Source of the DNA: Bacteroidaceae bacterium
GTDB taxonomy: Bacteria > Bacteroidota > Bacteroidia > Bacteroidales > Bacteroidaceae
Direction: 5' to 3'
Assembly: GCA_017381015.1 (NCBI GenBank)
Contig: JAFOCV010000108.1
Span: forward strand, 1 to 37,560
Length of the DNA: 37,560 nt
Made by a program: the position numbers and the translations under genes. The notes under the pieces are model-generated. The model was given only the letters and a program-made list of their open reading frames with translations, made no database searches and was not told the DNA's origin. Shown here piece after piece: positions 1 through 8,999 of the stretch (position 1 is the stretch's first letter; each line of letters starts with the position of its first letter).

Positions 1-575
1 AGAACAGTGATATCTCGTTTCATCTGTTGATGATATCAATGACTCGTGTGGTTCTGTTTCGCTAATCGCTCGTCGCTAATCTCTAATCGAATATATATTA
101 GAAGATTATATTTCGCACAGAATCCACGGATTTCTCAGATTATCTTCTTCTCAAAAGGTCAGTTTTGCGAGTGTGTTTGAACCCACAGAATTTGTCGCAA
201 GCTTCGCTACGACGGCTGGCGCAGTGTTTACGAAAGCATCGGATACCCATTAGATAGGAGTGTCATTTGGGGGATTTTGCTCACCAACCTGCTCCGCTTA
301 TATAACGTGCATGAAGATTGGCTCGCTCAAGCACTGAGTCAATGAGGAATTCGTGTATTTGGAATTTCTGCGTGTATGGGTTATAGCCAGAAAAAAATAT
401 TTTCCCTTTGCGGAAAGTATCCACTATGCCCGTCGTATTTCCTGCACTATCAGCACCGGTTTTAGAGTTGCAAGGAGGGAGTCCTCCTACGGGCAACTGG
501 ATAAAGCACCAAATTGTCCGATGTTCTTGTGAGCTAATATTAGAATGGCGTGTTTCATGAAATTTATCTAATTAC
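1..575. other. Left-edge non-coding stretch, no gene recognised
   Basis: No convincing gene is visible here. The best open frame (281-496, minus, 71 codons) has no signal peptide, no recognised motif and no clear start context, so it may be chance or a gene remnant. A short 7-base repeat lies at 61-88 and is listed separately. The stretch is downstream of the minus-strand gene starting at 1616, so it could hold that gene's 3' end signals, but I see no strong hairpin with a T tract. Confidence 0.5.
61..88. repeat. Short 7-bp tandem repeat, about four units
   Basis: The units are GCTAATC, GCTCGTC, GCTAATC and TCTAATC, back to back. The CGCT-rich pattern resembles the reverse complement of the 7-bp array at 5282-5330, so both may belong to one intergenic repeat family. 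It is imperfect and non-coding by position. Confidence 0.5.
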
Positions 576-1616
576 TCATTCAATTTGTATATTTTTTAGG
601 GCTTTTGTTATCAACATCTCTGCCGTGGCTTCGTCCACGTTTGAGTTATCATCACAATGATAGATATTACTTGTGCATTTGAAGGTCCCGTCTTTATGGA
701 ACTCCAAAATCAAACGATCCGTGTACGGGACACCTACTTTGGGTATCGCACAATCCTTGATAACGAAAAAGTACCAGATATCTTCCGTTTCAATATACCG
801 GCATGGAATCCATCGGATGTCCCTGGGCCAAGTATTATAATCAAGCGTGTCCGGTATCAGTGACAGGCATGATTCAAAGGGCAATTCTGCCTGGTCACTT
901 GATGGGGTGAACAATGTGTGGTCCACATAAGGCTTGTCCCATTTCTGGAAATTAGACACGAACTGATCAAAGGAAAACTGCATCACAGAGGACATAACGT
1001 CTACGACTTCCTTATGTGGAGCAACGACCTCCCGTTCCTTTATCTTCCCATCGGATTTGAGAACATATTCTTTTACGAAGACCGTACGCACAGGATTTAC
1101 ATATTGGAGCAACTGACTGCAATCATCTACAATCCTCTGTTCAACAACAATCCCCAAACCATGTTTCGGTTCAGACATGCGGAGCGAATAAGCTGCGCCG
1201 GAACGCCCCACCGTCTTACAATCCAGCATTTTGCCTTCACTGGAATATGTGATGATTACGTAGTCCGTTCCCTCGTTTTCCATGAACCATCGGTGGTTCC
1301 CATCCAGGAAGTCCGAATAATATCGTTGCAGAATGACAGCAATATAGTTCTTGCACTCAATGTAGCTTCCTCTTTGCCAGCCCCAAGTTACATAAATGCT
1401 GCCCTTGTATCTGTCATCTGTCGGAGGCAGGAAATCGGAATAACGTTCCACATCTTCGATTAAGTCGAACGCCTTGCCAAAAGACACACTGTCAATGCAG
1501 TTGACCTTTTCATGTTCAGAGAGGAATGTCCGAAAAGATACTTCCTGCGCACAGATGTGTGTCAGTGGCAAAATAACAAATGACAATAATGCCAATTTTA
1601 TTGTTTTATAATTCAA
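576..1616 (-). CDS. Secreted protein of unknown function
   Basis: A 346-residue protein that I do not recognise. The N-terminus is a clear Sec signal peptide: lysine near the start, a hydrophobic stretch at about residues 8-19, and a likely cleavage after the Ala of ICAQ near residue 23. The mature part is rich in aromatic and acidic residues and shows no transmembrane segment, no lipobox and no catalytic motif known to me, so a periplasmic or exported soluble protein is likely. It stands alone on the minus strand, about 90 bases downstream of a pair of secreted paralogs; that gap is AT-rich and could carry its promoter. Base composition matches the window average, unlike the GC-rich pair upstream. 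Existence as a real gene is fairly sure because of the signal peptide and length; function is unknown. Confidence 0.75.
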   Translation of the reverse strand: MNYKTIKLALLSFVILPLTHICAQEVSFRTFLSEHEKVNCIDSVSFGKAFDLIEDVERYSDFLPPTDDRYKGSIYVTWGWQRGSYIECKNYIAVILQRYYSDFLDGNHRWFMENEGTDYVIITYSSEGKMLDCKTVGRSGAAYSLRMSEPKHGLGIVVEQRIVDDCSQLLQYVNPVRTVFVKEYVLKSDGKIKEREVVAPHKEVVDVMSSVMQFSFDQFVSNFQKWDKPYVDHTLFTPSSDQAELPFESCLSLIPDTLDYNTWPRDIRWIPCRYIETEDIWYFFVIKDCAIPKVGVPYTDRLILEFHKDGTFKCTSNIYHCDDNSNVDEATAEMLITKALKNIQIE

Positions 1617-1709
1617 AACTAAATAATTATATATAGTTTACTTTATTTATTCTCTCTTACGCTGGTTAGGATATAATAACGAGGTGCTCACAGGCATTTC
1701 ATCACTTGC

Positions 1710-2342
1710 TCATTTCCTGCTTCTTACTTCGTTGTGGAAGAGATGGAAGGCGCAGGCGGAGATGGAGGCTGTGTGGGGATGGCGGGTGAGGAGGCCGGGC
1801 TGAAGGGATTCGAAGAGCAGGTCACGGCTGTCGGCTTCTGCCGATGACCACACCATGGCCCAGAACTCCAACTGATGGCCGCTGCGCAGGCGTGCCACTT
1901 CATCTATAATCACATCTCTCAACTCGGGCAGGGCGAGCGCTTGGCGCAGATACCATTGCCAGTACCATGATGCACCTTGGCTGAAGCGGAGGCCGCAGGT
2001 GATGCGTACCACCTTCTCGGCCAGTACTTCGGCAGGTATCAGCCGGAGATTCCAGAAGGCCGAGGTGTGGCAATAGGAACTGCTGGAGAAGTCGAAAGTA
2101 GTACCGGCCGTCAGGTTGTGAGGTTCGTAGAGGAGCGTGAAGTCCTCCCCACGGTCGGGAAAGGCGTTGAAGAAACGGGCCTCCGCGAGGCTGTCGGGAC
2201 AGGAAAGGAGGGCGGCGTGGGCGGCTGCAATCTCCTCGGGACGCAGGTCTTGACTTTGCGCCGATGCCTTGACAAGGCTGGCGAGGGCAAGCAAGCAGAT
2301 GGCCGCCCGCTTGAAGTATGATGCTGTCGTGTACATAATCAT
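1710..2342 (-). CDS. Secreted protein of unknown function, second member of a tandem paralog pair
   Basis: About 210 residues with a signal peptide (hydrophobic core near residues 12-25, cleavage near KASAQ). Function unknown. It is clearly related to the gene just upstream (ends 2339). Shared landmarks in the same order are FF-AFP-GEDF/Y, a conserved TCGLR, a YWQW/YWQAR segment, DEVA/DRVA, and FW-VWS followed by an RHP motif. Three in-frame ATGs lie at 2348, 2342 and 2336. The one at 2342 overlaps the upstream TGA as ATGA, the usual translational-coupling arrangement, so I chose it. The gene is strikingly GC-rich: in 2161-2220 I counted 40 G/C of 60, against 24 of 60 at 3001-3060. Together this suggests duplication of a gene acquired from outside or under different codon pressure. 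It ends in a charged EVRSRK tail. Confidence 0.75.
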   Translation of the reverse strand: MIMYTTASYFKRAAICLLALASLVKASAQSQDLRPEEIAAAHAALLSCPDSLAEARFFNAFPDRGEDFTLLYEPHNLTAGTTFDFSSSSYCHTSAFWNLRLIPAEVLAEKVVRITCGLRFSQGASWYWQWYLRQALALPELRDVIIDEVARLRSGHQLEFWAMVWSSAEADSRDLLFESLQPGLLTRHPHTASISACAFHLFHNEVRSRK

Positions 2343-2977
2343 TCGCATTCGGGAAAGTTTCGTGGCGAAGGCTCCGAAGAAAAGTTTATGCCATTGAAAA
2401 AGAGCTTGCGTGCCGAGTCGTATACGGGCACCATCTGAGGGTGCCGTCTAAGGATGTAGCCACGGTGAAAGTCGCGCCTGCTCCGTACCTCGTCGTCGAG
2501 CGTTGTTGACCACACGAAACTCCAGAAACGCATTTGGTCACCTACCGAAAGGCTTGCTACCCGGTCGATGAGAGTCTCCGCATCCCTGCCATGCCGCGTG
2601 AGCACACTTTCCAAACGTGCCTGCCAGTAGTTCGGCGCGTCCGCATCAAGCCTCAGCCCGCACGTCACGGCTGCTACTTTGCTGTAGAATAGCGAGTCGG
2701 GAATCGCATCGTGGCACCAGAAGGCCTCCACCATGTCGGCAGCGCAGTCGTAGAGCGACGAGTCCCGCAGTTCCGGGTGGTAGCCGAAGATTAGCTCATA
2801 ATCCTCTCCGTTTGTGGGGAAGGCATCGAAGAAAAGCCTCTGCCGCAATCTTCCGCCCTCGCCGACCGACGCCTCATAGGCTGCCCGCAACCTTCCTGCC
2901 GACACTCCTCCGTGCTGCGCCCGCAGTGCCGGGCACAGCACGATGAAGAGCAATGCTACAAGTCCGTAATTCCTCAT
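2339..2977 (-). CDS. Secreted protein of unknown function, first member of a tandem paralog pair
   Basis: 212 residues. A signal peptide covers about residues 1-20 (hydrophobic LVALLFIVLC, cleavage near LRAQ). There is no recognised domain. It shares with its downstream neighbour the motifs FFDAFP-GEDY, VTCGLR, YWQ, DRVASL, FWSFVWS and RRHP, at matching spacings over almost the whole length, so the two are paralogs. It overlaps the downstream gene by four bases (ATGA), so the two form one transcript and are probably made in similar amounts. GC content is well above the flanking genes. It lies 23 bases from the end of the convergently irrelevant, same-strand GH16 gene upstream (start 4757, stop 3000), so it could be co-transcribed with it. 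The ORF is intact, with start ATG at 2977. Confidence 0.75.
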   Translation of the reverse strand: MRNYGLVALLFIVLCPALRAQHGGVSAGRLRAAYEASVGEGGRLRQRLFFDAFPTNGEDYELIFGYHPELRDSSLYDCAADMVEAFWCHDAIPDSLFYSKVAAVTCGLRLDADAPNYWQARLESVLTRHGRDAETLIDRVASLSVGDQMRFWSFVWSTTLDDEVRSRRDFHRGYILRRHPQMVPVYDSARKLFFNGINFSSEPSPRNFPECE

Positions 2978-2999
2978 TGAATAATATTCTACATTACCC

Positions 3000-4757
3000 T
3001 TATTTCATCACTATCTGTCCATTGTAGACATAGATACCATTTTGGGGAGCAGAGCTGAGTTTGCGACCACTGAGGTCATAGATTTCTGCCTTCTGTACGG
3101 TTTCGTTGGCATCAGCCTCATCAATGAGGACGTCCTCGATGGCTGTGTACTCGGGGCGCTGATATACGCGTACCCAATCGAAGAGGGTTTCATAGGTGAA
3201 TGACTCATCAGCAGGACGTGCCCAGGAACCATTACCTACACTCTGATTGAGGATAAGATAGAAAGCCTTGTCGAAGGGCCACTGACCTTGATTGAGAACA
3301 CTTTGGTCCTTGCTCTTCTCATAGGTAAACATCTTCTCACCATCTACGTACCAGGTGATTGAGGTAGCATTCCATTCAATAGCATAGATGTGCCATAAGT
3401 CGTAATCCATACCACCCTTGGTACCTCCGTTGCCACCCTTGCCCAGATCGTAGGTCCAATGACTATGCACTGTGCCATAAGCTACAGTACCATCGTCGAT
3501 AGTTTCCCAAATATCAATCTCGCCACATGAGGGCCAACCGGCACTACCATCTGTGGGCATCATCCAGAATGCGGGGAATGAACCAGTATGTGCAATGGTC
3601 TTGATACGTGCCTCTGCACGTCCCCACTGGAAATCAAACTTACCCTGAGTCTTCACGCCACCTGTTATCATGGGCACATTATCGGAAGCACGGTCGGGAT
3701 TGGGTACGGCACGACAATGCAGGTAACCATCCTCGCGATACACCACGAGGGGAGAATCCGAGCACCAACGATTCCATGTAGCGCCCTGACGAGCAGTGCG
3801 GCTCCACTTGGTCAGAGTGGGCTCGCCTGTGCCATCAAACTCATCGCTGAAACTGAGCAATTGTGCATTCTTCACGCTGGCATCGCGTTTCCACACACCA
3901 GTAATCACCACATCATCGGTAATCATCTCACCGGGGATGGTAACCTCGGTAGCATAGGCGCCCTCGTTGATATTTTCCACCTTGAACTCGTTGTCGCCCA
4001 CCTTGATGGTAAGTCCATCGGTACAGTTCCAACCATTACGAGCACGAGTGTAGAAGGTAAGGTCGCGACCCTTATAGATGCGTTCGGGCATGGGACCGCC
4101 ATTCTTGCCACTCCATACATATCCATGTTTGGTATTAATGGTTAGCGAGGCGGTTTCTGGTATAGCATTTCTGAGTTTCTGCATGCATGTTTCGTAATCT
4201 GCCTCTACCTGTGTATTCTCCTCAATCTGCCATGTAGCACCATTGTCGGTATTTGTCCAAATGCTAATGGGATAAGCCAATTGAGGCGCTACGCAAAGGT
4301 AATTGTGAGTACCCTGATGAGTGCGAAGGTGGAAGCCACCACCCTGCTTCTGGGTGAACTCAATTGCTGCTGGCTCGTCCTGCAACTTAGCAGCTGCTGT
4401 GGCTGCTGTAGCTGGATTGTAACCCACGGCAAGGAACTTCTGAGCACCAAGATTGTAAACATACCATTGCTCGTTGTATTGCACTATCATCCATGATGAA
4501 GATGGAGCAGAGGCATCAAGAGCCTGCTTATAACTATTGTCGGCTATTGTCTTGCCCGTATCCGAAGCATTCAGAGTCATACCTGCCGCCCATACCTGAG
4601 AGGTGCTCTTCTGAGCATTGTACACGGCATAGGTGGTAAAGTGAGGATTGTAGAGGGTGTAAGCCTTGTTGGGGGCAACCTCTTGCAAGGAATTGACTTG
4701 AGCCTTCACAGCAAAGGCTAGAGCAAACAGAGTTGCTAAAGTGAGGATTCTCTTCAT
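3000..4757 (-). CDS. Secreted GH16-family beta-glucanase (laminarinase/lichenase type)
   Basis: 585 residues. A signal peptide lies at 1-20 (cleavage near VKAQ). Residues about 25-185 look like a carbohydrate-binding beta-trefoil or lectin-like region rich in aromatic residues (inference). Residues about 200-290 form a short beta-rich linker domain, and about 300-535 the GH16 catalytic jelly roll. The GH16 signature is present as GEIDIWETID with E413 (nucleophile), D415 and E418 (acid/base), and the pattern SFSDEFDG-TKW starts the domain as usual. The last 35 residues (AEIYDLSGRKL then NGIYVYNG) are a short Por/T9SS-like C-terminal sorting domain typical of Prevotella. Family knowledge says retaining hydrolysis of beta-1,3 or beta-1,3-1,4 glucans; which glucan cannot be told here. 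It follows a DUF4199-like gene by six bases and probably shares its transcript. Confidence 0.93.
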   Translation of the reverse strand: MKRILTLATLFALAFAVKAQVNSLQEVAPNKAYTLYNPHFTTYAVYNAQKSTSQVWAAGMTLNASDTGKTIADNSYKQALDASAPSSSWMIVQYNEQWYVYNLGAQKFLAVGYNPATAATAAAKLQDEPAAIEFTQKQGGGFHLRTHQGTHNYLCVAPQLAYPISIWTNTDNGATWQIEENTQVEADYETCMQKLRNAIPETASLTINTKHGYVWSGKNGGPMPERIYKGRDLTFYTRARNGWNCTDGLTIKVGDNEFKVENINEGAYATEVTIPGEMITDDVVITGVWKRDASVKNAQLLSFSDEFDGTGEPTLTKWSRTARQGATWNRWCSDSPLVVYREDGYLHCRAVPNPDRASDNVPMITGGVKTQGKFDFQWGRAEARIKTIAHTGSFPAFWMMPTDGSAGWPSCGEIDIWETIDDGTVAYGTVHSHWTYDLGKGGNGGTKGGMDYDLWHIYAIEWNATSITWYVDGEKMFTYEKSKDQSVLNQGQWPFDKAFYLILNQSVGNGSWARPADESFTYETLFDWVRVYQRPEYTAIEDVLIDEADANETVQKAEIYDLSGRKLSSAPQNGIYVYNGQIVMK

Positions 4758-4763
4758 AAGGTG

Positions 4764-5279
4764 TTAGTTTTTAGTTATTACTCTTGGCTTTGCCACAAAA
4801 GCAGTGGGAACACTGAGGAGTAATGCCAAGAGGACGTTAATAATTAGGAAATTCATTGTTAGGGAGGTAAGGCTAATCTGTGATAGCATGTCCAATACCA
4901 TCTCGGGCTTGTATTCGGGCATCATCTCCTTCATTGACTCGACGAAGGCTGGATTGTTGTAGGTCTCCGTCATAATGGTGAGCAATCTGCCTCCGTCCAC
5001 AAAACGGAAATAGATATACTGGACGAAGGTGCACAATACGGCTGCCAACAACTGCACCATGATAGACTTTTGCCAACGGGTACTCATATTCCATGGCTGG
5101 GCATCAGCGGGAAGGAGCATCTGAAATGCTCGCAACTGCACTCCTGCCACCCATATAGAGAGCATACCTATCAGATTACCAGCAAAGCCCCACGCTGGAT
5201 TCGTGAGGCTGTACATTGCTATTAGGAACGAGGCACTCCAGCAGAGGCCTGTATAAAAACCAATCTTAGATATTTCCAT
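4764..5279 (-). CDS. DUF4199-like integral membrane protein
   Basis: 171 residues. Four hydrophobic segments are visible at about 8-30, 32-52, 70-92 and 137-162, with an acidic amphipathic stretch between the third and fourth (ESMKEMMPEYKPEMVLDML). This arrangement is that of the DUF4199 family of small Bacteroidetes inner-membrane proteins, whose function is unknown. In Bacteroidetes it is often encoded near cell-envelope glycosyl transferase genes; here it lies six bases upstream of a secreted GH16 enzyme. The start ATG at 5279 sits two bases after a 7-bp tandem repeat array that occupies the whole proximal leader, so no Shine-Dalgarno site is possible in the usual position. It is separated from oadB by about 180 bases. 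Confidence 0.7.
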   Translation of the reverse strand: MEISKIGFYTGLCWSASFLIAMYSLTNPAWGFAGNLIGMLSIWVAGVQLRAFQMLLPADAQPWNMSTRWQKSIMVQLLAAVLCTFVQYIYFRFVDGGRLLTIMTETYNNPAFVESMKEMMPEYKPEMVLDMLSQISLTSLTMNFLIINVLLALLLSVPTAFVAKPRVITKN

Positions 5280-5281
5280 AG

Positions 5282-5330
5282 AACGTTTAACGTTTAACGA
5301 TGAACGATGAGCGGTGAACGGTGAGCGATT
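5282..5330. repeat. 7-bp tandem repeat array in the leader of the DUF4199-like gene
   Basis: Seven contiguous 7-base units on the plus strand: AACGTTT twice, AACGATG twice, AGCGGTG, AACGGTG, AGCGATT. They start two bases upstream of the minus-strand start codon at 5279. Related sequence continues at 5420-5455 as an AACGGAA-like pattern on the minus strand. The whole 5280-5458 gap shows no gene. Confidence 0.8.
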
Positions 5331-5458
5331 TAGTTTTTCGTTTTAATCCGACTGCGTCGTCTTGAATCTGCTCACGCTCGGCAGAGTAAATAAATTTTCT
5401 CTGCACTCACTTACTCGCAGATTTCCGTTTTCACATTTCCGTTTTCCGTTTACTCTTA

Positions 5459-6709
5459 TCATCCCAAGAAAGAAATAAGTACACCTGCAGCTACGGCCGA
5501 ACCTATCACACCAGAGATATTGGACGACATGCAGTAGTTGAGCACATGATTCTTGGGGTCGTACTTGGTAGAGATGACATTGCACACACGGCTAGCCATG
5601 GGCACGGCGCTAAGGCCAGTGGCACCGATGAGTGGATTAATCTTCTTCTTGGCAAAGAGATTCCATACCTTAACCATGAAGATACCAGATGCAATACTGA
5701 GAGCAAAGGCAAAGAATCCACCTGCCACGATACCCAATGTCTGGAAATTGATAAAGGCATCTACCGTCATCGTAGCACCTACGCAAAGTCCCAGGAAGAT
5801 GGTGGCTGCATTCATCACACCATTTGATGCGGCATCAAACAAGCGAGAGGTATCATTACCAATTTCCTTGACCAAATTACCAAACATAAGCATACCCACC
5901 AAGCTCACCGCTGATGGCACAAAGATAGCCACGATGGTGGTAACGGCAATGGGGAAGATTATCTTCAGCACGCGCATATTCTTAATCTCGGTACCGTCGG
6001 GATAAAGGCGGTCCTGCTCCTTCATATTGATGCGCAATTCCTTCTCAGAGCACAAAAGTTTTACCACCAGAGGAATAATCACTGGCACCAATGCCATATA
6101 GCTATATGCTGCTATGGCGATGGGACCTAGCATATGGGGAGCCAACTTGATAGTGGTAAAGATGGCTGTTGGACCATCAGCGCCACCAATAATGCCCAGC
6201 GATGCAGCTTCCTTGGGAGTAAAACCTAGCAACAGAGATACCAGCAAGACCGCGAAGATGCCCAACTGAGCAGCTGCTCCGAAGATGGCAAGCTTGAGGT
6301 TTCGCAACATGGGACCAAAGTCGGTAAGCGCACCCACACCCATGAAGATGATGGGTGGGAGCAAGCCGCTCTTGATTAGTGCATAGTAGAGATAGTTCAT
6401 CAAACCCAGGTCGTGTGCTATCTCGTGAAGAGGCATAGAGTAGATGTCTTTCTTTACCATCACTCCATTCTTCATAAACTCTACCATACCCTCGCTATCC
6501 GCCTGGGTAACACCCATACCACCACCGGGGAAGTTGGCTATCAGCACACCAAAGGCTATAGGCACCAGCAAGAGGGGCTCGTACTTCTTTACGATACCCA
6601 GGTACAGGAGTACGAAGGCCAAGAGGTACATCACCAGGAAGAGAGGATTGTCAATGATGGCCGAGAAAGCCGTCATCGAATAGAGGTTTTGCAATATTTC
6701 GTTAAACAT
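5459..6709 (-). CDS. oadB: Sodium-pumping oxaloacetate/methylmalonyl-CoA decarboxylase, beta subunit
   Basis: 416 residues, a polytopic inner-membrane protein with about nine to eleven hydrophobic segments. It carries the family landmarks MGVGALTDFGPML (about 123-135) and GGADGPT (about 175-181), whose Asp is part of the Na+/proton site in characterised OadB proteins. In this family the beta subunit decarboxylates carboxybiotin carried by the alpha subunit and uses the energy to export Na+. The gene starts 18 bases after oadA, and the oadG-oadA-oadB order is the usual operon. The length is normal. The sequence does not separate oxaloacetate from methylmalonyl-CoA as the substrate; in Prevotella both succinate and propionate metabolism are possible uses. 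About 180 non-coding bases with short repeats follow. Confidence 0.95.
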   Translation of the reverse strand: MFNEILQNLYSMTAFSAIIDNPLFLVMYLLAFVLLYLGIVKKYEPLLLVPIAFGVLIANFPGGGMGVTQADSEGMVEFMKNGVMVKKDIYSMPLHEIAHDLGLMNYLYYALIKSGLLPPIIFMGVGALTDFGPMLRNLKLAIFGAAAQLGIFAVLLVSLLLGFTPKEAASLGIIGGADGPTAIFTTIKLAPHMLGPIAIAAYSYMALVPVIIPLVVKLLCSEKELRINMKEQDRLYPDGTEIKNMRVLKIIFPIAVTTIVAIFVPSAVSLVGMLMFGNLVKEIGNDTSRLFDAASNGVMNAATIFLGLCVGATMTVDAFINFQTLGIVAGGFFAFALSIASGIFMVKVWNLFAKKKINPLIGATGLSAVPMASRVCNVISTKYDPKNHVLNYCMSSNISGVIGSAVAAGVLISFLG

Positions 6710-6727
6710 AAGCTCTTATCCTCCGTA

Positions 6728-8569
6728 TTACTTGCGTTGAATCTTCATAATCACATCATCCTCCTCCACGGCATCACCCGAGTTGACAACAACGGCGGTC
6801 AGTATACCGTCAAAGTCGGCACGGATGGCATTGTAGGTCTTCATTGCCTCGATATAACCGAGGGTATCGCCTGCCTTTACCTCCTGACCTATCTGAATGG
6901 GCTGCTCCTGAGTGTCCTTGGTACGATAGAACTTGCCCTCCAGGGGTGCAAGGATATCCTCGCCTTCTCCCATAGCAACGGGAGCCGAAGCTGAGGGTTG
7001 AGTAGCCTGTGGAGCTTCATTGCCGTAAGCAATATTCACTTCATAGGTTTGACCATTAACACTTACCTTGATGGTCTTGGGCAATTCTGCACCTGCAGCG
7101 GGAGCGTTCTTCTTAGCCTTACGCTCTGCCAGGTCCTTCTCAAAGTCAGCCTTTGCCTTACCACTCTTGTATGCCTCGTACTGAGATGGATGCATAGAGT
7201 ATTCAAAGAGTTCCTCGTCGTCCTCGCCAAGTTCCCATCCCTGAGCCTCCATCTTCTGACGATAATCAGCCAGGTCGTCGGGATAATAGTTCTGTGGGTC
7301 GTCGGTCTCAAACTCTCTACCCTGCTCCTTGGCCATAGCCACTATTTCTGGTGCCACAGGACCAGGCAACTGACCGCTCTTACCAAGAATCATGTCCCAG
7401 ATATTGTCGGCAATCATGCTCCAACGCTCCTTGCCCTTCTCCATCTGAATGACATTCATCAGAGCCAGATTCTTGACATACTGGCTGAAGGGAGTTACCA
7501 GGCAGGGATAACCAACCTTGGGCCATACGTATGCAACCTCGTCAAAGAGCTTGACCAACAACTGGTCGGTGGTCAATTCGGGTTGGTTGTTCTTCACCTT
7601 CCACTTATTGAGGCTCTTCAAGTTGTCTTCCAGGTCGGTCATCAACGAACCCATCATACCGCCAGGCAAACCTGGCTTGATGAGCAGAGAATTATTGATA
7701 TGATTGAGGGCTGGGATGTAGTATCCGAGGAAATCGTCATACATCTCCTGAATCAATGTGCGCGCCTCCATGTAAGCCTCCATGTTGATATCCTTCACCT
7801 TGAAACCAGCATCCTTCAGCATCTCCTGAACGGTAATGATATCTGCATGTCCAGTACCCCATGAAAGTGGAGACATACCAGTATCGATGTAATCACAACC
7901 GGCCTTAGCCACCTCCAGAATAGATGCCACACAGAAGCCGGGACCTGCATGTGAGTGATACTGAACCACGATGTCCTTCTTCAATGCCTTGATACCCTCA
8001 ACTATCTTGCCAAGGCTGACGGGACGACCAATGCCGGCCATGTCCTTCAAGCAAATCTCGTCGGCACCTGCCTCGATAAATGTCTTAGCCAAATTGACAT
8101 AGTACTCAACAGTATGAATGGGGCTATGTGTGATGCAAAGCGATGCCTGTGCTATCATGCCTGCCTCCTTGGCATACTGAATAGAGGGAATCACATTGCG
8201 TACATCGTTCAGACCACAGAAGATACGAGTGATATCTGTGCCCTGTGCCTTCTTTACCTTGTAGAAAAGTTTGCGAAGGTCCTTGGGACATGGACTCATA
8301 CGGAGACCATTCAGTGCGCGGTCCAGCATATGTGTCTGGATACCTGCCTCATGGAAAGGCTTTGTCCACGCACGGACACTCTTGTTGGGATTCTCGCCAT
8401 AGAGCAAGTTTACCTGCTCAAAGCCACCACCATTTGTTTCTACACGGTCAAAGCAACCCATACGGATAATTGCAGGGGCCACCTTCAATAGTTGGTCCAC
8501 ACGGGGCTGATACTTGCCAGCACTCTGCCACATATCACGGAAGACCAAACTAAACTTTACTTCTTTCAT
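6728..8569 (-). CDS. oadA: Biotin-containing decarboxylase alpha subunit (oxaloacetate decarboxylase type)
   Basis: 613 residues. Residues about 5-270 are an HMGL-like carboxyltransferase TIM barrel: metal-binding D12 in VFRDMWQS, catalytic K175 in CLKDMAG, and the metal pair H205/H207 in YHSHAG. A PYC/OADA conserved domain follows to about 470. A Lys/Ala/Pro-rich linker (about 490-540) leads to a C-terminal biotinyl domain with the attachment motif EAMKT; the biotinylated lysine is K577. The enzyme transfers CO2 from the carboxy-acid to biotin, and the beta subunit then decarboxylates it in the membrane. The N-terminal motif differs from the classic LRDAHQS but keeps the Asp, as I remember for other Bacteroidales homologs. 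Substrate (oxaloacetate or methylmalonyl-CoA) is not settled by sequence. It lies 67 bases after oadG. Confidence 0.93.
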   Translation of the reverse strand: MKEVKFSLVFRDMWQSAGKYQPRVDQLLKVAPAIIRMGCFDRVETNGGGFEQVNLLYGENPNKSVRAWTKPFHEAGIQTHMLDRALNGLRMSPCPKDLRKLFYKVKKAQGTDITRIFCGLNDVRNVIPSIQYAKEAGMIAQASLCITHSPIHTVEYYVNLAKTFIEAGADEICLKDMAGIGRPVSLGKIVEGIKALKKDIVVQYHSHAGPGFCVASILEVAKAGCDYIDTGMSPLSWGTGHADIITVQEMLKDAGFKVKDINMEAYMEARTLIQEMYDDFLGYYIPALNHINNSLLIKPGLPGGMMGSLMTDLEDNLKSLNKWKVKNNQPELTTDQLLVKLFDEVAYVWPKVGYPCLVTPFSQYVKNLALMNVIQMEKGKERWSMIADNIWDMILGKSGQLPGPVAPEIVAMAKEQGREFETDDPQNYYPDDLADYRQKMEAQGWELGEDDEELFEYSMHPSQYEAYKSGKAKADFEKDLAERKAKKNAPAAGAELPKTIKVSVNGQTYEVNIAYGNEAPQATQPSASAPVAMGEGEDILAPLEGKFYRTKDTQEQPIQIGQEVKAGDTLGYIEAMKTYNAIRADFDGILTAVVVNSGDAVEEDDVIMKIQRK

Positions 8570-8636
8570 ATATCTTTTCTTTTTTTATCGTGAATGATTT
8601 GATTTATTTCTAACTGGGACGCTTGCACCTGGGGAA

Positions 8637-8900
8637 CTAGATTTTCTTGGCACTCTCCACTCGTCCTTTTCCACCGGTAATCTGCTTTACCACCTCCTGA
8701 AGGATAGCCATAGTAGAAGCATCCACCTGTGAGGGATTTGATGCTTGCACTTGTTTCTTAGCTGCAGCCACCTCTTCGGGAGCTATCATATTGACTAGCT
8801 TGATGAGCAATTTACCACCATTGATTACGATGAGCAATATCAAAAAGACAGTGGACATACCCACTATCATCAATTGCAAACCGGTTCCTAAATTTTCCAT
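8637..8900 (-). CDS. oadG: Decarboxylase sodium pump gamma subunit (OadG family)
   Basis: 87 residues. One transmembrane helix at about 8-32 (LMIVGMSTVFLILLIVI) is followed by a Lys/Ala-rich cytoplasmic tail. This is the OadG/MmdD-like small subunit that holds the alpha subunit to the membrane beta subunit and often binds Zn2+ through its tail; no His/Cys cluster is visible here, so any metal role is uncertain. It is first in the operon, and a good Bacteroidetes promoter lies about 100 bases upstream (9000-9030). Confidence 0.88.
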   Translation of the reverse strand: MENLGTGLQLMIVGMSTVFLILLIVINGGKLLIKLVNMIAPEEVAAAKKQVQASNPSQVDASTMAILQEVVKQITGGKGRVESAKKI

Positions 8901-8999
8901 ATCGTTTTAGTTTTTCTTAATTAATTAATTTGCCCTACCACCTCCTATGAAAGTAAGCTGCTATACATAATAAATAGCATTTTGCCACTTTTCATGCGA

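Noticed and set aside
281-496. 71-codon ORF at the left edge
   Set aside because: No signal peptide, motif or start context; could be a remnant, but not supportable as a gene.
6728-8569. Altered N-terminal motif RDMWQS in the decarboxylase alpha subunit
   Set aside because: It differs from the classic RDAHQS, but the metal-binding Asp is kept and other Bacteroidales homologs share the change as I recall.
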